From the NCBI GenBank assembly GCA_021399435.1, contig JAJTUP010000003.1, positions 310,001-374,000 on the forward strand: a stretch of 64,000 nucleotides of DNA. The letters run 5' to 3'. The notes under the pieces are model-generated. The model ran no database searches. It saw only the letters and a program-made list of their open reading frames with translations, and was not told where the DNA came from. This DNA comes from Diaporthe sp. PMI_573 (taxonomy: Eukaryota > Ascomycota > Sordariomycetes > Diaporthales > Diaporthaceae). Every line of letters starts with the position of its first letter. Within the stretch, counting starts at the first letter, position 1. Positions 1-12,493 of this stretch are shown piece after piece. The position numbers and the translations under genes are program-made.

Positions 1-3000
1 GAAACCGACGATGAGCGACTGCTTGTTCGATGCGCAGGCCCGGGAAAGTGCTGCCCGCTATTTGAAAATTTCAAGCCCAAGTTACACGTAGGGCGGACGA
101 TCTCGCTTCGGCGCCCTTGATGCCTCACGCTGGGGCCTCTCATCTCGTCGAGGCCGCGGCGGAAAGTGACAAGGGGAGGCGACCCCCGATAATTCCTGCG
201 ACGCACAAAACGCCAGGGTGGAAAAAACAGTTCAAGAAAAAAATGGAAAAAAAAAAATTGTGAACCAAATGCAGGGGCCGTGCGCCCAGAAAATGCAACA
301 CCAGATTCATCAGCCCGAGAGTTCGAGAAGCTGATGAGAGGACACAAGACACATCATCATTCCCGCTGACTCCGTAGATCCCTTGACCACCTCTCTCCCC
401 GTGCCCCATCCCAAAAGGGTCACCAGATTCCCCATTAAAAAGGGGACATTGCCCCAGGTGTTCGACCGCTCAGCCCGCTTCCCGTCCTGCCACTTGCCCA
501 CACCCCCGGCGGGCTCCATTCTTTTTTTCCCCCTTGTGCGCGAACTGTCTGCCTGCCAGTCACCACATGGCCATGTGCGCGACCTGGGTGGTGGCATGAC
601 ACTCGCTCACCGGGCGGGCTGCAAAATCCCACGATTCATTACCAGGGTAGTGAGGGGCATGAGGACAGTAGGGCAGGTGGGTTTGGGGTCTTGGAAGCGG
701 GGCGGGATTGTGATAATTCACATCCGCGGTGCACAATACGTGGGCGGTAAGGCGCGTGGGCTGGGGTGCCTGCCGATGAGATCACCGGGCGGAACTGACA
801 CATACCGTACCCGTGCCTGGCACTTTTTAAAGTTTGTCTCGTCGTTCCCCGGCTGGGAAGAGAAGAAGACGTGTTCTCGAAACATGAACGGTGCCCACCG
901 CCATGGCTTCTCCTCCCCGGTGGGGCGGGTGACCGCCCGCCCCTCCCTTGGAACGGGGTCGGGCAGCCGGTGAAGGGCCCCCCGGAACGGCGGGCTGTCA
1001 GAGCCCAGCTCCGTCCGGAATACCACTCTGGCTCCGGCTTTGGGCACTCTGGGCCCTACAGCCCTCGTGCACTGTGGGTGCCAGTAGGGCGTGGAAACGT
1101 GAAATTCTCCATGATGGGCCGTAAGCGAGGACGGTTTTTTTCCTCGGCTCCCTTTTCCGCACCCTTATGTGGGCATGGCATGACCGAGTATACGGGGTAC
1201 AGTGCTGCAAGCGTCTTGTCTGACGGCATGCCAATTCGGGATTTCCGTGTCAGAAACGGTACTAAATTTCTGGCTGCAGTACTGAGGCTTGCTACTGTGT
1301 GTGAGCAGTGAGTCGGCTGGTGATCAAAACCTGCTCTGTGAAACAGAGGACGATCTCTCACAAGTCTGCAAGTCTGCAGCAGTAACCCAGTAGCAGCAGC
1401 GTGAGCCTTTAATTGAGATTCCGGGATCGCCCTGTATTTCGCATTTAACTCGTGGACGAGCAGCTTTTCTGGGTCCCGATCGATACCCGCGAGACATGCA
1501 GGAGCATGACCTCCATTGCTCCGTGCATATATTACGTAGGTAGTATACTCGAGATGAGCAGCCGACACAGGCAGGCAGATTTGCCCGTCGCTGCAGGACG
1601 CGAAAACAGATGCGGGGAAGCTACAAATTGTCAGACGAGGAGGATCGTGAGACCCCCCACGCTCACAAAACGGACTGTTGCGAAGAGGCAGGTTCAACGA
1701 TGATCGGTCAGACGGAGGCTGACAGGGTACCGACTACGGCATGCTCGGCATAAGATAGGCCAAAAGGTCACCCAACCCCCTCCGAGCGTCCGAGGCCTAT
1801 GCTTCCGAATGATCCAGTGGCCGGTTTTTCCAATCGCGGCTTTGGGAAGCGCTGCTCTGCGTGGCGTTGCGTTGCGTCGCTTTGCCCTGGCAGATAAGGG
1901 GCCTGGCCACTGCCTTGAAACGGATTGGATCACTGCAGGTCGGGGGTCCAGAACCAGGAAAACGCGCATGCGGTATGTATGATGCAGGAAAGAGGTCCAA
2001 ATCATGGTTGAGAATGGGAGAGGAGGGCTCTTGCCGCTGGACAAGTGGACGCGCAAGCTTCGCTGCACTGTGAGGATCTCTGCGAACGGGAAGAGAGAGG
2101 CAGGGCTTGGGTATCGGGGCAGCGACTTCATGAGCCACGCCGCGGCGTCAATCATCAGCGCACCCTTCGGGCTCATGGATCGTTCCATTGAGAGACGCTC
2201 ATTCCCAGCCTCTCGTAGACCCTACGGCGTGCAGAGGAGTGAATGTCAATCCTCTAAATCCAGGTGTGTCATTCCCTCAGCCCTGTGGTGTTTCTATCTT
2301 GGGAAATCGATGTGTTGATGTTTTCCCGTGTGGTGCAAAAAACACGCCGATCCCGATCTGTCACAAAGGCCTCGCAAGGAGGGGCCCTGACGAAAGACGG
2401 GGTCTGTCATCAGGGTTCTCAAAACGAGACCGACCGACAGAAGGCGGGCGAGGCATCGCATGTTTGTCGGTGGTGTCTCTGCCAAGGCCCAAGTCAGGAA
2501 CAGACTTTCGCCATTGGCATGGTTTGGGAGCAAGTTCCATTCGGGCGGAGTTAATAAAGACGCAGAGGCTCGTGACTCAAAACGCTCGAGATTCGTCTAT
2601 GATGGTGAATATGAGGTAATTGTTTCTGGCCGTTCTGAGACACGGCTGGGGCTCAGCTGTTATGTGAGAGAAACTCTCTCATTGAGCAAGGGTGAGGTCA
2701 TGCGGTTTAGGCTTGATGATTCGTGATTTCTAGCCTGGTAACACCATTGTCATCCATCTGGCCAAGGCGCCTGGCTCGAGGCTCCATCCAGGTTCACATC
2801 AACAAAAGTCAAAGGTACCTGACGCCATCGATGAGGCTCAGCCTAGCACTTGCTTCTGCTCCATAGGGCGTCAGGGCGTGCATGCAGACGGTCAAGTAGT
2901 CTCATTGCGGTCTCGTCACCAGATTCGTGCGTGCGGTGCGGTACTGTGCAGTACAACCACACATTGCCGACGTGCGTACCCCGTAACTTCAGACCCCACC

Positions 3001-5300
3001 GCATCGTTGCTTTGTTGTGCGTTGTACGTTCTGTAGGGCAGAGGGGGAAGACTGACCGACCTATCGAACCGGGCTGTCATACTTCCACGCTGCCAGATCG
3101 GAGCGCCCAGGGGAGCGATTGAAAGTCGAGCCCTTCACCGACAGACGTGACCCCAAGAAGCGGCGCTCTGTGCTGTGCCGGCGTGGAGCACTGGAGCTTC
3201 TCCCCTTGCCCACCCCATCGCCCCAGGCTTGGCCAGGGAGAGCTTGGGGAAAGCATCGCCAGGCTGCCCAGGCACCGGGAGCTGAGGTTGCTCTTAGCTA
3301 ATGGGACAGGCGCGGAGGCAGCTGCAGCTGCTGGCGCTGAGCAGATTTGCTGCCAGCTGTGCGACGGTTACAGCTCATCATTCGCTGTTGCTGCATGATT
3401 CTTGTCGATACTGCCACTGTTTGTCATGTCATGCACCGGGAGGGGCTTCCGCACGCGGGCCTCGGTGCATGATGACGGGAAGGAGGGGGGTCGCAATATG
3501 CATTTACTGATACTGTGCAGCACATCGTGCAATTCTGCGCACTGCGCACTGCGGGCTGCGTGCCGTGTGCTGCGTGCTGCGTACCACACACCCAAGATGG
3601 CACGGTGGCAGGACAAAGTAGCTTCGCTTGTCTTGCTGTCTGGACCGGCGCAGCGACGACTGCTTCGTTGGCTCTGGCTGTGCTGCTGCGGGGCCGTCAA
3701 GGTTCCAACGCAAGGTTCGTGGTGCGCTCAGCCAGGCAGAGTTGGGAGAACGTGGTCCTGGTTACTGGTCGATTATTACCATTACTTCATGAGAACCACG
3801 ATCGTCCATGTGATGAAGCACATGTAACTGCATCTCGCCCTCAGGGTGGTTTTGTGCCTGGAGTCCCTGAACCCTGCGGACTGACTGAGTTGCTGGCCGG
3901 CTGGCCCACCCGTCCCAGAGGCAGCGAGTGAGCGGCAGGTAACGAGTAACGAGCATCGTGGAACCTGCAACCTGCAACGTGCAACGTGCAACGTGCAACG
4001 TGCCTGGCTTGCGAGAGAACGAGCCAATCACGGCCAGTGTCCGGGACATGCAGTGCTGGCCGGCGACAAGACCGACCGACTGACAGCCCACCACCCCATC
4101 CCATCCGGAACTGGGCGTTTCGATATCGCGTTGCCGGCGCCTTGTCATCGTCGGGGACAAGCACGTTCCTGTTCCTGTTCCTGACAGGCCTGGAACAGCT
4201 GGAACAGGAAAAATTTTCATTTCTCAGGCTTAGGGCGCAGTTTGCGACATTGCAAAGTTTGCGCAAACGCGATAGCAGGCCAACTGGCACCTGTGACTTG
4301 GACGGCTGAGTCACAGGAAGCGATCGTGACGAGGGAATCAAAGTCACCAAAGAGATAAAAAGGGACACCCAGGGAAAATCTCTGAGATCTAGACTCTCCG
4401 AAGGTTCCAAAGCCCCCAAAACGGTTCCGCTTTCGGCGAGATTGTGTGACGGTGGTGACGGTAGGATGAAATGGATGAATGGACTGGGTTCGTTTCACCG
4501 TATCGGAACAAGTCGCAGTCCCCAGGGCTCCCGGCCAGAGTGGGGACGGACTGGGACGGGCGGGCTGGCGGGCTGGCGACGCTACGACTGCCAAAACCAA
4601 GAAACCCCATGTCTTGGGCAATGGGAAGCGGGCACCTGGCCACCTGCCCCATTCAAGTGAAGCGACCATGCACGTACCGGCGTACCGTACCAGAGTACGA
4701 GGGTACAAGGGTGCCACGGTTCACATAAGTAGATGTACTCGGGCTGCCACCACATGCCACCACACAAGAACACACATCAGCAGATCAGGTACGTACCGAT
4801 ACCCATGGTCGTGCCTCAGACCAGCGGCCAACGTGCATTTTATCAGGTCCATCCAGGTTCCATCCACCCACGCCCAAGCTCCCTGGGCGTCCATTAATTG
4901 CAGCGTACTGTAAGATGCCAGGCCCAGAGCAGGGGAGGGGGGAGATACATGGGCCCATACCGTGTTCTTCACTGTAACCAAAGTCCCTTTTCTTAGCCCT
5001 TGCCCGTTTCCCCCCCCCCCATGCCCTTGTCCCTGGGCTGGCAGTACAGTACAGTACCGTAGCGACAGCAGAAGCAGCAGGCACGCACGCACGCAAGCAA
5101 GCAGCAAAGTGCAGGTAGCTCACCTCATCGTGCAAGAGCGAAATAAAGAGTCACAGGTTCCTTCGAACCCAGGCAAGCCGCCTTCTCCTCGTCTCCAAGG
5201 TCACCTTGCATACAAAAACAATACGGCTTCACTACGGTGCTTGGTACTGCAGTGTTCTTGTTCATCTTCTGCAACTTGACGCAGTGTCTCTCGTTTCAAC
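1..5300. other. Gene-poor region, no supportable gene
   Basis: I see no coding region here with recognisable domains, consistent splice sites or codon bias. The open frames present (longest about 196-213 codons, for example 1056-1697 on the minus strand and 383-973 on the plus strand) lack conserved motifs and overlap one another in GC-rich sequence. The interval contains small simple repeats, including a 7-bp tandem repeat at 3963-4004 and GCAC/GCAA runs near 5080-5105. Confidence 0.5.
3963..4004. repeat. 7-bp tandem repeat, six units
   Basis: Two copies of ACCTGCA are followed by three of ACGTGCA and a final ACGTGCC, read directly from the sequence. It is a short non-coding minisatellite in the gene-poor left end. 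Confidence 0.85.
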
Positions 5301-6316
5301 CGAACCCTCAGGCTTATTATATCCCATCCCATCACCCAAGGCGCCTTCCCATTCCCGGACTCTCGTTCCTGACAATTGACTTTTGACTTGTTGCTACTCT
5401 CCTGCTATTACGTGCTCGCACAGGACATCCACCTCATCGTCTCTTCCCCACAACCAGAGCAAAGCAGCCAAGGGAGTTTAAACAACCGTCTCTCTTACAT
5501 GACCATAGGTCCAATTCAACCCCTCCAAGGACAGGAACAACCCCACGTCTCCTCCTCGGCATCTCTCTGGCAGGACAGCATCGAGAATACAACCCAACGG
5601 CAAGGAAACCCACCCTCCCATCTGGACTTCCCTCCCGTGAACACAGGATACAAGACACAGGATACAGAATACAGGAACTCCAGGACATTGGACCGCAATT
5701 CCACTGGATTGGACCGCTCCGGATACCTGCGTTGTCTATCAGCGATCACCCGCTCACTCGCTCCGCCACAAACTGGCATTGGCTTTGGAATTGGCATTCA
5801 AGTCTCGTGCGTCCGACTCGGATCCTGTCACCAGGACACAAGACACACATTGCATTGCCGTCATCTCACGAACAACACGCCTTCACTGAGCGCGGATCCC
5901 TACGGTCTGGCCTCTTGTACACCTGCCAGGCTCCTTAGACTTTGGCACCATTACCGCCGGCCTCGCTCCAGGAAGTGACCGACCGTCGCATCCAAAGCAG
6001 CCTGCAGGACTTAACCTACTCCCCTCATCCTGGCACTAGCGGTCACACCCCATCGAGGGAGCCGTGTTAGCCCTGCGGAATCCCTGGCAAGCCTGGCTAC
6101 GATCCCCCTCTAGCGGGCAACAACCTCGACTCTGCTGTCAACGCTTGCAAGGCAGGCCGTTGATCTGGCACATTAGTCAATCCCAGGCATTCCGAGGACC
6201 CAGAAACGGTACCGGCACAAAAACATCCAACCCACGCTATCCTATCGCGCAATTCGACGCGACACTGCTATCAGCTGTGGTGCAAGAGTCAGAGGAAGAC
6301 TTGCCATATTCTTCCT

Positions 6317-6338
6317 TTATTATTATTATTATTATTAT
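6317..6338. repeat. TAT/ATT microsatellite
   Basis: Seven uninterrupted trinucleotide units lie upstream of the Ecl1-like gene. Confidence 0.9.
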
Positions 6339-6522
6339 CGTCCTTCTACCATCACCACCACCATCTTTTCTCCCTCCTGCACTCCACTGCACTCGCATCC
6401 ATTTGCCACCTGCAAAGTCGATACGAGCGCAGTCCTGCAATTCTTACTCACACGCCCACTTCCACGCACGCCATCCGTCTACTAGTACCTGTCTTTCCAC
6501 CACACCCATCCCCAGCCTGCTG

Positions 6523-6531
6523 CATATAAGG
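6523..6531 (+). promoter_or_regulatory. Putative TATA element of the Ecl1-like gene
   Basis: CATATAAGG lies about 310 nt before the proposed start codon in CT-rich sequence. Position and composition fit a core promoter, but no transcript start can be seen. Confidence 0.3.
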
Positions 6532-6835
6532 ACCGAACCCGCGCACTCCTAGCGCCCACCACCACCACTACCCTCCTTGGGTTGCCTCGTCTCTGGCCTG
6601 TCTGCTGGCAGCCACCCATCCAGCCAACCAACCAACACCACCGGCCAAATTGGGATCCTGTCGAGGGCACAGCAGCGAACCACTGGCCGTCCCTAGATAT
6701 TGGACCCCGCTGCCTTCCCCACGTCCTGGAACGGACCCCCCTTGGTGCGAAAGGGCCAACCAACGAGCAGTGTGGCTCGTTCCCATTAGCATACAAGACC
6801 AGCCCGTCGCCTCTCCACATTCGCAGTCCTGCCTC

Positions 6836-7926
6836 ATGCACCACCACCGGAGGAAGTCTGGCCACGGGTCTGCAAACACCTCTACCACAGACGTCAGGAA
6901 AGCCGTCACAGTCTCCGATCTGTCTACCAGGCACAAGTCTACCCGGCCCGCCATGACGCGAAGGACCACTCCCCACAAGCTGGGCAAGAACCTTCGGGAG
7001 AGGGAGCGAGACATGGACGACGAGTACTGGTTGTCCGTCGAGCACGAAAGAGAGAGTTTCCCGCAGTTCTGGTAAGTTTCACTTGGTTCACCCCTCCGTT
7101 GCATCTCCCACCACTCCTGCGCCGCGCGATAGTCTCGTGTCTCCCTTTACGCATGCATTTCCCCCTGGGCCAAGTCATGGTTGCGAAGTCGCCCGCTGCA
7201 ACAGGCGCGCAACGATTTGGGGAAGTGGAGTTGTTGGGAGGACGGGCGGCGGCATGCGATGTCCCCGCATCTTACTGTCTGCCGCGGATTTCATGGGCTG
7301 ACTGGTCGATGTTTAGTATGACCTGCGAGAAGCAGTTTGTTCCTCAGGATGAGAAGTTCCTGTACTGCTCTGAATCGTAAGTCGTCTTCCCCTCCTGCAC
7401 ACGGCTATCCTGTCCTTACTGACCCGGATGCAGCTGTCGCGCCAGGGACCACAACAATGTGTCGGTCTCGAGCATGACGCCCAGGAGCCACGGTCACGGT
7501 GGCCGTTCAAGTCACAACTACCCATTCTACGCTGCAGGCACACCCGAGCCCAAGGATATCATCCCCAGGGCGTCGCCTTCCAGGCCCAACTCTATGCACC
7601 TCTCCCCTCCGACGTCGCCCACCTCCACCAGCCATCACACGTCAGCCATCTCGGCGCTTAGGTCGCTGTCCATCCGAGAAACAAGTCCTCCCACACCGCC
7701 TGGCTCCTACTCCAACGGCGTGTGGCCTTTCTCGTCGCGCAGCAACGCAACGAGCCCCAGCACTTCCTATGGCACGCGGCCCACGTCGATGTACTCTACA
7801 TACGACAGCTACGGGTACACGATGGCCTCACCGGGCACGGCAGACCGGCCATTACCATCTCGCCGTCCTGGCGGCTACTCGCGACCGAAGAGCATCGAGC
7901 TCGTTACGCCCATGACCAGCCGGTGA
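6836..7926 (+). CDS. Ecl1-like zinc-binding life-span regulatory protein
   Basis: Three exons, 6836-7071, 7317-7376 and 7434-7926, encode 262 residues. Splicing joins FCMTCEKQF (Cys79, Cys82) to YCSESCRARD (Cys96, Cys100). The resulting CxxC-x13-CxxxC cluster matches the fungal Ecl1/2/3 family (Pfam Ecl1), small zinc-associated proteins that extend chronological life span in fission yeast. Both introns have GTAAGT donors and CTGAC branch sites, and the cysteine cluster is created only by splicing, which strongly supports the model. The remainder is a low-complexity Ser/Pro/Thr-rich tail with many SP and TP sites, typical of filamentous-fungal members. The start at 6836 is the first ATG giving a compact N terminus; an in-frame ATG at 6953 is an alternative, and an upstream in-frame ATG (6650) would add 62 unremarkable residues. 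It probably acts in nutrient or stress signalling; the exact role is inferred from the family. Confidence 0.85.
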
Positions 7927-10592
7927 TGATCAAGATAAGGTGGCACGGACGGCACACGGACACTTCCCCCTGTCCATCTTCTCACACACCTCGCGGCTTC
8001 CTGCATGTGTTTGCTGGTCATGTGAACAGCCAGCACGCAACGACCGGGCCACACCTTGGCGCGCAGCCGCTCTTTGTGCGTGTTGGAAATGAATGCTCAC
8101 ATGCAGCTTGGTGGCTGAATCAGCGTGACATGGCCCCCTGAATGGGATGTGTGGTGCAGGATCAAGCTAGGGCGGGAAGGCGTGCTCTGTCACAATTTCA
8201 GCAGGTCGTCACTTCAGCCTATTCTGGGAGGAGGCTGCTTACGTCCAGCTCGGCGCCATTGCCATTTACGGCCATGCTCGATTCCCACCTCGGCGCCGCT
8301 GTCGCTGCGGCCGATCGGCTTTCCATCATATTTATCACGGATTTTCTTGCATCTATTTCTCCAACTCATCACGCACCTGCCTGCGCATATACCGGTGTTA
8401 AGTGGGAGCCACGGAAGTGCTTACCACCGGCGCTGCCGCCGCCGTCCCCACCTCTGGAGGGCTGGCTGACTACCTGACCCGCACCGGAACCATCGCGACA
8501 GGGTACGAGTCATGACCAGGCCGACATTGATGACGGCTAAACACGGCGTGGGGGGGTTTTCCATATCTCGCTGCCTATCGAAGGGACTTCGTGTGATGCA
8601 CGCATCGCGGATGGCGTCGGATTTCGATCGATTCTCTACTTCCTCGCAGGATCGACGTCTCATTTACCAGCATGCCGCATGGAGAAGGGCATTGGCATAT
8701 ACAAGCCAACAGCCAACGGTTTCTGATATACGAACGGACGCTCGTCCGAATGACAGGCAAAGTGCAGGCCAGCGCATTGAAGGGGCCCTGCCTCGGTGTG
8801 CATGCACTTTCCCAGGCCCTAGGCCCTTTCATTTTTTTCTTGTCTTTTTTCTTGTCTTTTTGGTGACGCATTTTTGAACTATTTCTCTGCAGCATTTTCG
8901 GGGTGAGGCAGGACAGGGACGTATTATACCACAAATCATCATTTACGGGCGCTGGGTTGGAACAGGATGGCGAATTTGGAAAAATACCACGCCGTATCTA
9001 GGTAGCGAACAAAAGTTTTTCATCACCAAGAACCCCGACCCATGCCTGCTCTTCTCGTGCGGGCGGGCTGCCTCCCTGAGAAACACTGTTTTACAACGTG
9101 CGCATCGTCCATCCGTATTCCGAGCCGTCTGATGGCGAAACAAGAAAGCATGTTGTGTGGACCCGACTCCTCGGGTTCTGCGACCAGATCTGAATCGCAT
9201 TTCTCTGCGCGCTACATGACCCACCCACCACCACAAACCGCCCGCCAGTTTACCATTTGCTCGCTCTCCCCCATCCACAACACCCGAAAGTTGGGGTTCA
9301 AACCTTCCATGTCAAACAAAAAGCGAAATTAAGACCGTGAGCCCGTCTCGGGAGGCTGCCCGCCCCACCTGCCCCCGTCCCGCCCGCCACTCCGCGGCCG
9401 AAGCATCCCCGGGGTGTCGTGGGAATGGAAACGGGAAGCGTGTCGACGTCGTCGGTAGGGCTTCTGTTTTGGTTGTTTGGCCATGCATGTCATGTCACTT
9501 CATACCATGTTCTGGCTTCGAGGGAGGTGCATCCTGTCACTCACCCGGTCACACACATAAGCAAGCCAGCCTGACCCCTTTGTACTCGTGATATTAATAT
9601 AGCTTGATATATGCTTGTTTCAGAATCCGAAAACTCAGCCTCTGAGTTTTGCTTCTTTTTTTCTTGGTAGACTGGAGTACATTGCTTAATGAGAGATCCA
9701 TGACTGTGTGATTGGTCTCAACCCAGTGCCGCGTCTGCTTTTCCCAATCATCCTTCTACATGCATGTCTCATCGACCCCATCTCTTTTTTATTTTTCAAA
9801 CTTCCTATCATACAGTAACCTTCAGTGTCGGTAAGACTTCTGGCGAATAAGGGAATGCCTTAGTGTATTGCGGATAATGTCTCGGGCACTCCATGTGCGC
9901 AGCTCGTGCAGCCAGCCAGAAGGGCGCTCTCTCTGCAACCCTGCCACACCTCGTGATACATGGGCGCCGTTTTCAACAGATATTTTCCTGCAAGCCTCTT
10001 CATTCAGGCTCACTGGTGAGACCTGTCTAGGTCAGGAGACCAGCGGGTGTGGCAGCTCTGAGAGCGTCCAGACTCCCCCCAGCGTTACACACGCGTGCAA
10101 TCAACGTCCAATCCGTGACATGATCAAGCCGACAAAACCAAATTTCACTTTTTACGTGAAGTCCGAGATACCATCATCGTTCTATCATCGAGCTGTCACC
10201 AGACAGCCATCGAGTTCAGACTAAAATGTGCGCATATAATTATATATTTGCCTCCAGAAGCAGCCACGGGCGATGCCGCTGTGTTCCCTCAGAGGAGCAT
10301 CGAAACACCACCGTGACATTTTTCCAACGGCAAGTTCCTCTCCAATCTGTCATAGAAAACTCCATGGATGCAATGGCTCCTCCGCTCCTATACGCCAGTG
10401 GCCCTCGCCAATGCCGAGCTATGGGCCCCGCCAGAGTGATCCCACAGGAGCTACCACCCGCGCCCAGCCGCTTGCTGATGACAGCGGTGGCAAGACCGAC
10501 GTGGCCAGTGTGACTAGATCAAAGTTGAAGCCGTAGAGACGGCGACGATCATGTATCTGCAGACACAGTAGGATGACCTCCCTTGGGAAAAA

Positions 10593-10618
10593 CCTGCAGC
10601 AGAAGAATCTGCTGTAGG
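10593..10618. other. Inverted repeat / hairpin, 11-bp stem with AGAA loop
   Basis: Positions 10593-10603 pair with 10608-10618 (ten Watson-Crick pairs and one G-T), leaving a 4-nt loop. It sits at the edge of an AT-rich intergenic patch with no adjacent gene. A structured RNA or a simple inverted repeat are both possible. Confidence 0.6.
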
Positions 10619-12423
10619 GTAACCTAACAGTCTCTATAAGTCATGTCCTATAGTATATGCAGGTATATATCAAGATTTACATTACTCCAATATAGCGGTA
10701 TAGGTGTGTACATAGTGTTTAAACAGAAATCTGTCTCACCTATAATATATATTACATAAACAGTCACGGACTTAAGCGCTATAAATTGAGCTGAATCAAG
10801 TTTGGATAACGGCACAACCAACGCCCCGAGGACCTCTTTTCCGATCAAAAGAAACCGAGGCTTGATTGCTAGGTTCTTGGGAGAGGGGAAGGATGGCGAT
10901 CCGCGCGGATCCTAGCCCAGGCGCAACCTTGACGACGGCCAATGCAGCTGGCAACGCAACGGAATGCGCCGTCATGACTTGTGGCCCAGAGCCTTTTTTT
11001 GTGTGACAGAGGAGGAGTGACCAGGGTAGACGGGCGCGGACGTTGCCGCCGCATTCGCTGACCGGGCATGTGAGCATGATATGCGCGTGGGAGGGACACC
11101 GTGGTGCCCGGGAAGGAGAGAGAGAGAGAGGGCTCATATCAGATTTCCCAATGCGGGAAACCGAATGAGGGATTCATCTGTATCCGCACGAGTCACTCGG
11201 TGGCCCCGAGACCACTCTGCTCATCACCACCGGGCGGCCGTTTCGCTGCGGCCCTCTCAATCATGCAAGGCAGAACGACGGAGCGCAGGTGCGGCGGCTC
11301 GATATCAGTCCAATTAACCAACCAGACCCCCCCATCCCCCGTATCAATTAATCGCCCGCCTCATGCCCGCCGCGAACTTGGCCCACCCCTCCATCCCGCC
11401 GCCAATCTATGCAAGATAACAGAGCTGCATATTCGGCCCCGGCGCGGGAGAGAGAGTGGTGGCGGGAAGTGAGAAAGTGGGAACTCAATCGGATCCCAAA
11501 AAGCAAAAGAGGCCATATATATTCCAGGGAGATTGGTGACAGTGCAGCTACTCGCCTCCTGCAGCCGGCTACGTAAAAGGTAAGAATCATGGCAAGTGAT
11601 GGATGGGCACACAGCATCTTGGATAGTCACGTATGAATGGACGGACGAGAACGCAATGCAATGCAATGCACCGTCACCATCCCCTCCAAAAAAGAAAGAA
11701 CACGGCTGGCAGTGGGATACAAGGCACACGCAGCCTCATGATTCCCGGTTTATTATCTTCCCTGCCGCTTCCATCCTTCTTCCTCGCGCCTCTAGCGGAT
11801 GCAACCTGACGCGCAGGTGCAGCAACGAGGAATTGAGGCGACCAGCCAGCCCGCGGAGCAGGGGCAAAAGAGAAGCAAGCCTTCGTCACTGCGCGTGTGT
11901 GTGTGATAGCGCGGCATTGTCTGCCGGCTCCCCCAGGCACCCTGCAGAACCGACGGACCATTTTGATGCAATTTCCCGTCACAGGAACGAGGGGGGGGGA
12001 GCACTGTGACTGTACGCACCTGCGTATGTACAGCCTTTCCGCCTGATTTTCAAATGGATAAGTACATAGGTACCTACTTGGTAGATATGTATTTATCGTG
12101 ACTTTGACATGGCTGTCTCCCACGCTGTCCGACACCTGGAGTCAGAGTCATGGTTGATAGGAACATGGTACATACCCGGCACTCACTCCATGCACCATGC
12201 ACCCACACGTATTTCGAGAGACTCTTGACACACAAAGCGAGATACAGATAGAGACAGATAAGAGACAGACACGAGATCCATCATTCGGTTCAGACGGCAA
12301 GGCGAACAGACAGGTCAACTAGCCCCGGAAGCCCCACAGCTCTGCTCAGCCACCGGGTAAGTCGGCAACATACAACAGCATTCTAAGAAGGATAGACTAT
12401 ACAATTTTTTTAAGCTTATACAT

Positions 12424-12493
12424 GTATGCCGTTGGGTCCACAGCGGCATATTGAGAAATCTCCGCTTTTTAAGCATTGTGTAAAGCGTAGATT
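12424..12493. other. Two adjacent stem-loops, possible structured RNA
   Basis: Stem-loop 1 pairs 12425-12434 with 12441-12450 (one G-T pair, 6-nt loop). Stem-loop 2 pairs 12457-12468 with 12482-12493 (a single C/T mismatch, 13-nt loop). Only six bases separate them, and the surroundings are AT-rich and non-coding. The arrangement of two hairpins in tandem resembles a small structured RNA, but I find no clear box H, ACA, C or D motif and no snRNA signature. Confidence 0.45.

Larger units (their letters stand above)
5301..6835. other. Upstream/leader region of the Ecl1-like gene
   Basis: CT-rich plus-strand sequence precedes the Ecl1-like gene. It contains a TTA/TAT trinucleotide run at about 6317-6338 and a TATA-like CATATAAGG near 6523-6531. 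Open frames (5376-5978, 6064-6552) look non-coding; one reads through the ATT run as an isoleucine stretch. The pyrimidine-rich plus strand is typical of promoters and 5' leaders in filamentous fungi. Whether part of it is transcribed leader or an upstream non-coding exon cannot be decided from sequence alone. Confidence 0.45.

Noticed and set aside
1056..1697. 213-codon frame on the minus strand
   Set aside because: No motifs, no codon bias, overlapping competing frames. Insufficient evidence for a gene.
12457..12493. U5 snRNA-like stem-loop
   Set aside because: The stem superficially resembles U5 stem I, but the invariant loop GCCUUUUAC is missing and no Sm site follows.
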